64,000 bases of DNA from the NCBI GenBank assembly GCA_944386225.1, contig CALXAH010000006.1, positions 82,256-146,255 of the forward strand, given 5' to 3'. Shown here in pieces: positions 59,502 through 64,000 of this stretch; within the stretch, counting starts at the first letter, position 1, and every line of letters begins with the position of its first letter. Origin of the DNA: an uncultured Gemmiger sp. Its GTDB lineage: Bacteria > Bacillota > Clostridia > Oscillospirales > Ruminococcaceae. The position numbers were made by a program, and so were the translations under genes. A model generated the notes under the pieces. It did no database searches and was not told the DNA's origin. It saw nothing but the letters and a program-made list of their open reading frames with translations.

Positions 59502-59523
59502 TTGTACCCTAAAACAGGTACAA
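59502..59523. repeat. Inverted repeat in the early leader
   Basis: TTGTACC (59502-59508) and GGTACAA (59517-59523) are perfect arms 8 bases apart, just after the expected transcription start. The rest of the leader to 59688 shows no gene. Confidence 0.5.
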
Positions 59524-59688
59524 AAACACCAGACCATACAGGAAAAGCCCTGCACAGTATGTGCTTGTTGTTGTTAATTTGTCTTCGCACCTCAAATTTA
59601 CCACAACAGGCCCAGAAACGCAAGGTTTTCTGTTGGACTGGCCAAGAAAAAGCCCGCGCGAGGTGGGCGGAAAGGAGTGATTTACAAA

Positions 59689-59889
59689 ATGGCAATCGAG
59701 GCGAATGTGCTCTACACCATCGAGCAGGCAGCCGACCGGATGCAGCTCAGCGTGGAAAAGGTCAAGCAGCTGATCCGCGAGAAACGCCTTCGGGCATCGG
59801 TGCTGGGCAAAGCCCGGGCGTATCGAATCAGCGGTGCTGACATCCTGGCCTTCTACGATGCCAATGCCACCCGGCCGAAAGGAGAGTGA
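59689..59889 (+). CDS. Excisionase-like MerR-fold DNA-binding protein
   Basis: 66 residues. YTIEQAADRMQLSVEKVKQLIREKRLRASVLGKARAYRISGADILAFYD (given here only as the pattern of residues 9-58) is a winged helix-turn-helix of the excisionase/HTH_17 family. Likely directs excision or acts as an early regulator. ATG 59689 with AAAGGAG eleven bases upstream. First gene of the early operon. Confidence 0.85.
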   Translation: MAIEANVLYTIEQAADRMQLSVEKVKQLIREKRLRASVLGKARAYRISGADILAFYDANATRPKGE

Positions 59890-59894
59890 CCCGC

Positions 59895-60119
59895 ATGGAA
59901 TGGCCGACCATGACCTTGCATGAGTGCTGCGAAGCACTTCGTGCAAACCAGATCCCTATGAGCGAAAACCTGTTGGGGCGGATGATCCTGGAGGAGAAAC
60001 TGCCCTTCGCGGTAGGGGTTCAAGCGGGAGATTCGACCCGCAGCAAGTTTCTGATTTTCCGTGGCGCCTTTTATCGCTGGCTGGATGATATGCTGGCCAG
60101 ACAGGCGATTCGAATCTGA
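59895..60119 (+). CDS. Small hypothetical element protein
   Basis: 74 residues, ATG 59895 with AAAGGAG ten bases upstream. MTLHECCEALRANQIPMSENLLGRMI...FRGAFYRWLDDML looks like a small helix-turn-helix or excisionase-related fold (a helical DNA-binding core followed by a strand), but no family is certain. Lies five bases after the excisionase-like gene. Confidence 0.65.
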   Translation: MEWPTMTLHECCEALRANQIPMSENLLGRMILEEKLPFAVGVQAGDSTRSKFLIFRGAFYRWLDDMLARQAIRI

Positions 60120-60135
60120 GAGAGGAGGGGATTGG

Positions 60136-60255
60136 ATGCGATGGTACCACCACGCGCTGGGTGTGGCGATCTGCACGGTGCTGATTCTTGTGATCGGTGC
60201 GGGCCTGTGGTTCTGGCTGCAGGTCATTCGGCTGGCCCTGTATGGGGCCCTGTAA
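60136..60255 (+). CDS. Single-pass membrane mini-protein
   Basis: 39 residues, ATG 60136 with GAGGAGGGG ahead. One hydrophobic helix (VAICTVLILVIGAGLWFWL) between short polar ends. Function unknown; holin-like or regulatory mini-proteins are possible. Confidence 0.6.
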   Translation: MRWYHHALGVAICTVLILVIGAGLWFWLQVIRLALYGAL

Positions 60256-60277
60256 CACAAAAGAAAGGAGAAGCAGT

Positions 60278-60436
60278 ATGTCCCTGGAAAAGAAAAAGCT
60301 GGACCGCCTGTACGGCCTGATGCAGCGCCTGGAGCAGGCCGGCAACGACGAAGCAGCTTCGGACCTTCGGTGGGCAATCCACACGCTGGAGACCGCCCTC
60401 GGCATCACGATCGGAGAGGAGGCCGAGGATGAATGA
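60278..60436 (+). CDS. Small helical hypothetical protein
   Basis: 52 residues, ATG 60278 with AAAGGAG seven bases upstream. Charged and helical (MSLEKKKLDRLYGLMQRLEQ), acidic end EEAEDE. Unknown. The next start overlaps its stop (ATGA). Confidence 0.65.
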   Translation: MSLEKKKLDRLYGLMQRLEQAGNDEAASDLRWAIHTLETALGITIGEEAEDE

Positions 60437-60732
60437 CCGGCAAAAAGAATGCCGCCCCGGTGCTGGAACACCGTGACGGCAAAAAGCGCCAGGAGGCCTC
60501 GACAACCACCGGCACCCTCATTGTACACCAGGCCGCCGCAGCCTGCAAGGTCTATCTGCTGCGCTGCGGAGCAATCCTGGCCGCCCTGGCGTCCATCTGG
60601 TGGCTCTGCGCCATCATCGAGGGCACTGCCGGCGGTGTGACCGGCCCGCTGGTGTTGTCGGGCGTGTGCGCCTGGCTGGCCCGGGCTCTGGCCCGGGCGG
60701 CGGAAAGGGGGTACATCGATGGCGAAGATTGA
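60433..60732 (+). CDS. Two-helix membrane protein
   Basis: 99 residues. Polar N-terminus of 35 residues, then two hydrophobic segments (CGAILAALASIWWLCAIIEG about 45-63; VTGPLVLSGVCAWLARALA about 68-86). Unknown function. Overlaps its neighbours on both sides. Confidence 0.65.
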   Translation: MTGKKNAAPVLEHRDGKKRQEASTTTGTLIVHQAAAACKVYLLRCGAILAALASIWWLCAIIEGTAGGVTGPLVLSGVCAWLARALARAAERGYIDGED

Positions 60733-61039
60733 TTTTGCGGCACACCGAAAGAAAATCGCAGAAGCGATGAAGAGCAGGAACGCGGAAGCGGTTGCAGAGG
60801 TGTGCATTGACCTGGAATCGAAGATCCTGTTTTGCCTGAACGAACAGATCGATGGATTTGGCATGTGGGAGATCCCTTCCATCGTGGCCGCGCTGGACCG
60901 ATATAAATCCATTGTGCTGGATGTTGCCGCGCAGAGAGGGGAATCCCGGCAATATATCCAGTCCGCAGCGGATGAGCTCAATGAGGCAACAGGAATCACC
61001 TACATGCACAAAATCAGGAGGGCGCAGAGTGATGACTAA
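60719..61039 (+). CDS. Hypothetical helical protein
   Basis: 106 residues, ATG 60719 after AAAGGGGG inside the preceding gene (14-base overlap). All-helical pattern (HRKKIAEAMKSRNAEAVAEV, LDRYKSIVLDVAAQRGE). No family recognised. Confidence 0.6.
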   Translation: MAKIDFAAHRKKIAEAMKSRNAEAVAEVCIDLESKILFCLNEQIDGFGMWEIPSIVAALDRYKSIVLDVAAQRGESRQYIQSAADELNEATGITYMHKIRRAQSDD

Positions 61040-61670
61040 GACTAATCTCACCCCGGAGCAAATTTCCGAGATCCAGGCGGCATATCGGGATTCCGCCAAC
61101 CCGAAAAAGCAGATCGGGATTCTGGCCGATCTGTACGACACGACGGAGAACGCGATCCGGGAGGTTCTGGGGTTGCCGGATGAACCGGAGGGTAACAAGA
61201 AGAAAAGAATGTTCCGCAGCTACGACCAGGCTATCAAGGAGGATGTGGTCAGGGCGGTGTTGCTGGAGGGTATGACAAACCGGGAGGCCGCCGAGAAGTT
61301 CGCTGTGCCGTATGGGAATGTATCGGCCTGGGTGAACAAGGCCCGGAAGAAACAGGCGGAATTTGCCCGGTATGCTGAAGAGGTACAGGCGGAGCAGGCG
61401 CCGGAGACAGCCGAAGCGCCGGAGAGCGCACCGGCACAGGTCGCCGCAGGTAAAAAGGATATCACACAGATGGCGCTGCAGGAAGTCAAGGAGGGTGTGT
61501 CCGGATTGGATACGTTCCTGGACGGGTATGCCGGCATATGTGTGCTTCGCAACGATGAGCGGGAAATGATGCGAATAATCTGTGCGCGTGCTCATGGTTT
61601 TTTGTCCGGCATGCAGACCGGGATCAATCTCATGAGAGGGGAGGCGAAAGTCGTTGCGAGTGATTCGTAA
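61032..61670 (+). CDS. Helix-turn-helix protein of the element
   Basis: 212 residues, ATG 61032 with GGAGGG upstream. Two HTH-like regions: LTPEQISEIQAAYRDSANPK..ILADLYDTTENAIREVLG (about 6-45) and a resolvase/transposase-type IKEDVVRAVLLEGMTNREAAEKFAVPYGNVSAWVN (about 68-102). Ala/Glu/Pro linker, then a helical C-terminal domain. Possibly a replication or terminase-small-subunit-like DNA-binding protein; unproven. Confidence 0.65.
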   Translation: MTKTNLTPEQISEIQAAYRDSANPKKQIGILADLYDTTENAIREVLGLPDEPEGNKKKRMFRSYDQAIKEDVVRAVLLEGMTNREAAEKFAVPYGNVSAWVNKARKKQAEFARYAEEVQAEQAPETAEAPESAPAQVAAGKKDITQMALQEVKEGVSGLDTFLDGYAGICVLRNDEREMMRIICARAHGFLSGMQTGINLMRGEAKVVASDS

Positions 61671-61953
61671 AGCTCCCGGCCGGCCGCCGGAGCTGGTGGA
61701 GATGGAGAACACCCTGGCGGCGCTGCAGCAGGCCGTGGGCGGCTATATCGAGACGGTGACCCTGAGTGTAGACACCGCAATCATCTGCAACGAGGAAGGC
61801 CGGCTGCAAGGCCTGCCGTACAACTGCGATTTCCTGGGCATCTCCTTTGTCGGCCCGATCCTGGTGGTGGGCATCGACGGGGACGAGATGTGCAGCCTGG
61901 ATAACGGAGACGCCGCCCTGATCCTGCACATGCTGGGGAGGGCTGCACCGTGA
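61654..61953 (+). CDS. DUF3846-type protein
   Basis: 99 residues, TTG start 61654 preceded by GGGGAGG. MRVIRKAPGRPPELVEMENT, then VGGYIETVTL and GPILVVGIDGDEM, matching DUF3846 proteins common in Firmicute mobile elements. Function unknown. Overlaps the previous gene by 17 bases and the next by 4 (GTGA). Confidence 0.8.
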   Translation: MRVIRKAPGRPPELVEMENTLAALQQAVGGYIETVTLSVDTAIICNEEGRLQGLPYNCDFLGISFVGPILVVGIDGDEMCSLDNGDAALILHMLGRAAP

Positions 61954-64000
61954 CCAAGTACATTTGCAAATGCGGGCGGGTGGTGGCCAAGAACACCACC
62001 GCCGACAATACCGGCAACCGGGACACCGCCGGCTGCGAGGGCTGTCCGTACCTGCTGCCCTGGGGACCGTTCGAGTATGTGGCAGGGAAAGGCTTTGCGG
62101 TAAACGTGCAGGGGTATGAGTGCCGGATGTCGAAGGACTTGGAATACGCGACACGATTCGGCGGGTCCATCACGGACAAGTGCACCTGCTACATTGCCAG
62201 CCTGGATTTCGATTTTCTGACCTGTGTCAGTGACTGGATCAAAGAGACCTATCCCGGCAAAGAGCTCGTCGGCAGCTTTTCTGTATCCAGCATCCGAGCC
62301 GTGGAATATTCGAGCAATGGGCGCTATCGCATGGGCATTTCCTGCGTTCAGAACAAAAAGGGGATTGCCGCCAAGGCGGCGCTGCTGCACCAGTTCTTTG
62401 ATGACAGCGGGGCACGCCTGGATATGACCCCGGAAGAGGAGAAAGCCCACATCCTGGCCGCCATTGAGGCGGGCAAGGCTCGGGCGCAAAAGAAGGAGGA
62501 GAGCACCGTGATCTACAAGGACCCCGCGACCGGGTGGTTGTATCGGGTCAGCCCGAATCCGGAAGGCGAAAAAGCAACCTATTGCATTCAATATCTCGAT
62601 CCGCAGAGCAGTGCAATTTGGAAGCCGGACCGTCAGGCAGCGCAAGAACATCCAAGAGTGGAATCGGTGCAGAGCAGACTTGCGTACTTAGCCAAAGAAA
62701 AAGGCTGGGAGTTGCTTGACGAGAAGGAGAGCAGAGCCACTTGCACCTGTGCCGACTGCAAGCGGCAGGACTGTACCTGCCCAGGGGGACATAAAGCTAT
62801 GGGCCGGAAATACTGCGATGGAGAGCAGAACTGTGCGCAGAATGGTTGCAGCCATGATACAAGGCTCGAAGACGCTGCCGCTGCTGCAGCTGAACAAGAG
62901 CTGGTAGATACCAGTCCGTCGGATGATTCCACCACGACCGATGGTTGTCCCTATCTTCAGCCATTGGAAAAAAGCACCAGAACGAAGTACGCCTTCCAAT
63001 GCTCCATTTGCGGTGATAAATTCGTGACTCAGGAGAGCTGCAACAAAACGTTTCGCGGTTGCGGCTGGTACCTGGATCGGCAAGAAAAATCCGGACAGAT
63101 GGACGATGATGAACCCGTCGACAAACCTATCTGCATGTGCCGCACCTGTGGAAAAGAGAGCTGCTGCGCGCATGGCTGTGCAAGAGAGTGTCCTGCCAAT
63201 GCTGACGAATCCTGCCTGACCGAGAGTTGTCCCGAGTATGTTGAAAGGATGGAGAACGTATGTGGCGGCGAAACGACCTGTGCCCCGAGTGTGGATACTG
63301 CTGCGATGTCGGGCGAGAGTGTTGTGGCCGTGCAGTTGCCGAAGGCGGAAACTTCTACCGATTGCTCGGAGATGAAGACCGGCACTGTAAGCAGCTCCCC
63401 CTCTGCCGAGGATGCACCGAGCGAGAACGAACCCTCGGGCATTGCCCAGGTTGCCCCTATTTCCGCAGCTCCGGAGTTTGACTACTCCGGCCTGGACGCC
63501 GGCACCGCTGAGCGCCTGCAGAACCTAGCCCGGCGTGCCATGGAGGCCAAGCAGCGGTATGTGCTGGACCTGATGGAGATCGTGGTGGAGGCCCATCGGG
63601 AGCTTGTCCAACGGTTGGACAAGCTGCAATCCGTAGGAGTTGTCGCACCGTGCGACAACTCGAAGCACGGGAACCGTGGAGATGCAACGTTCCGCGCCTG
63701 GTGCGCCAGCATCGGCGTGGGCAAAGATACCGCGTACCGGCTCCTTCAGGTGCAGGCCCTTATGGACGGCAGCACTCCGGAAGAACAGGGGGTGCTAGCC
63801 GAAGCGCCCGTGAAACTGCTCTACGCCGCCGCCAAGCCCTCGGCCCCTGCCGAGCTGGTGCAGGCCGTCAAGGATGGCGACATCACCACCCACAAGCAGT
63901 ACCAGGAGGCCATGGCTGCGATTAAGGAGCGGGACGCCAAAATCCAGGAGCTGCTGGAAATGAGTGAAGCCGCAGACCGCCGGGCTGACGAGGCCCAGGC
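61950..64000 (+). CDS. Long cysteine-rich mosaic protein (3' end outside window)
   Basis: At least 683 residues, open to the window edge; I checked the frame line by line and found no stop. GTG at 61950 overlaps the DUF3846 stop. Regions: zinc ribbon (YICKCGRVVAKNT...CEGCPYLLPWG, 1-35); a domain with CTCYIASLDFDFLTC (about 80); a second block with CTCADCKRQDCTCPGGH and YCDGEQNCAQNGC (about 265-300); a third with CSICGDKFVT (about 352) and CMCRTCGKESCCAHGCARECP (about 392-412, shortened); a Ser/Glu-rich linker (about 437-505); and a C-terminal phage-type domain (EFDYSGLDAGTAERL...FRAWCASIGVGKDTAYRLLQV...LLYAAAKPSAPAELVQAVK). Likely a DNA- or RNA-binding element protein; function unknown. Confidence 0.75.
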   Translation, partial: MTKYICKCGRVVAKNTTADNTGNRDTAGCEGCPYLLPWGPFEYVAGKGFAVNVQGYECRMSKDLEYATRFGGSITDKCTCYIASLDFDFLTCVSDWIKETYPGKELVGSFSVSSIRAVEYSSNGRYRMGISCVQNKKGIAAKAALLHQFFDDSGARLDMTPEEEKAHILAAIEAGKARAQKKEESTVIYKDPATGWLYRVSPNPEGEKATYCIQYLDPQSSAIWKPDRQAAQEHPRVESVQSRLAYLAKEKGWELLDEKESRATCTCADCKRQDCTCPGGHKAMGRKYCDGEQNCAQNGCSHDTRLEDAAAAAAEQELVDTSPSDDSTTTDGCPYLQPLEKSTRTKYAFQCSICGDKFVTQESCNKTFRGCGWYLDRQEKSGQMDDDEPVDKPICMCRTCGKESCCAHGCARECPANADESCLTESCPEYVERMENVCGGETTCAPSVDTAAMSGESVVAVQLPKAETSTDCSEMKTGTVSSSPSAEDAPSENEPSGIAQVAPISAAPEFDYSGLDAGTAERLQNLARRAMEAKQRYVLDLMEIVVEAHRELVQRLDKLQSVGVVAPCDNSKHGNRGDATFRAWCASIGVGKDTAYRLLQVQALMDGSTPEEQGVLAEAPVKLLYAAAKPSAPAELVQAVKDGDITTHKQYQEAMAAIKERDAKIQELLEMSEAADRRADEAQ
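63260..63481 (+). CDS. Possible nested cysteine-rich small protein in another frame
   Basis: 73 residues read in the frame one base different from the surrounding long gene. ATG 63260 has AAAGGATGGAG ending five bases upstream. Cysteine pairs LCPECGYCCD and LCRGCTERERTLGHCPGCPYF look like zinc knuckles, whereas the main frame here is a low-complexity Ser/Glu linker. My count gives similar GC at third positions in both frames (about 62-64 percent), so neither is ruled out. Confidence 0.35.
   Translation: MWRRNDLCPECGYCCDVGRECCGRAVAEGGNFYRLLGDEDRHCKQLPLCRGCTERERTLGHCPGCPYFRSSGV

Noticed and set aside
59469-59840. Plus-strand frame starting MKIVKTYDILP in the early leader
   Set aside because: It overlaps the early promoter itself and the excisionase-like gene in another frame; no ribosome binding site.

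Overview
The window looks like a chromosomal segment of a GC-rich, low-motility gut Firmicute of the Oscillospirales/Ruminococcaceae type (Faecalibacterium, Gemmiger or Subdoligranulum-like). This is inferred from the gene order (ylxM-ffh-rpsP-khpA-rimM-trmD; mraZ-rsmH-ftsL-pbp-murF-mraY-ftsW-murG-ftsQ), strong AGGAGG-type ribosome binding sites, sigma-A promoters with exact 17-base spacers, and the protein family types. No species call can be made without a search.

Layout. 1-4.6 kb (minus): an ABC-2 transporter pair, a DUF4153-type membrane protein, and a small lipoprotein/XRE/DUF2975 operon. 4.6-10.2 kb: YifB ATPase, a phosphohexomutase, and two PLP enzymes (aminotransferase and a cysteine-synthase homologue). 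10.3-14.1 kb (plus): the SRP/ribosome-maturation operon. 14.3-17.6 kb: HPr, uvrC, rsmD and a coiled-coil protein. 17.7-28.3 kb: a division and cell wall (dcw) cluster headed by mraZ with its three-repeat operator; it lacks murC, murD, murE, ftsA and ftsZ. 28.3-36.1 kb: an MFS transporter, a flavodoxin/MarR pair resembling BilS/BilQ, a lipoprotein, and a four-gene sugar ABC importer. 36.2-37.4 kb: two tRNA operons (Phe-Gly-Leu and Gln-Pro) flanking an AT-rich orphan gene. 37.6-38.8 kb: small genes including a PC4/YdbC-like protein and an HD hydrolase.

Arginine biosynthesis fills two blocks: argGH (39.1-41.7 kb, plus) and argC-argJ-argB-argD-argF-carA-carB (46.0-56.3 kb, minus). Both are preceded by sequences resembling ArgR boxes placed over a sigma-A promoter. 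A heterodimeric multidrug-type ABC exporter with a MarR regulator lies between them. The most unusual object here is the last gene of the large arg operon: a 1344-residue single reading frame that joins a full carbamoyl-phosphate synthase large subunit to a diaminopimelate-epimerase-like domain in which the first catalytic cysteine is replaced by alanine.

From the 3' end of tRNA-Thr (56.8 kb) to the window edge there is an integrated mobile element (prophage or ICE). It has a zinc-ribbon tyrosine integrase, a candidate structured small RNA of about 75 nt divergent from it, a zinc-ribbon/DUF2085 cassette, a lambda-type repressor with two operators sitting on a divergent early promoter, an excisionase-like protein, and a tightly overlapping series of small genes. 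That series ends in a long cysteine-rich mosaic reading frame, still open at base 64000, with a second cysteine-rich frame nested inside it. The right end of the element is outside the window.
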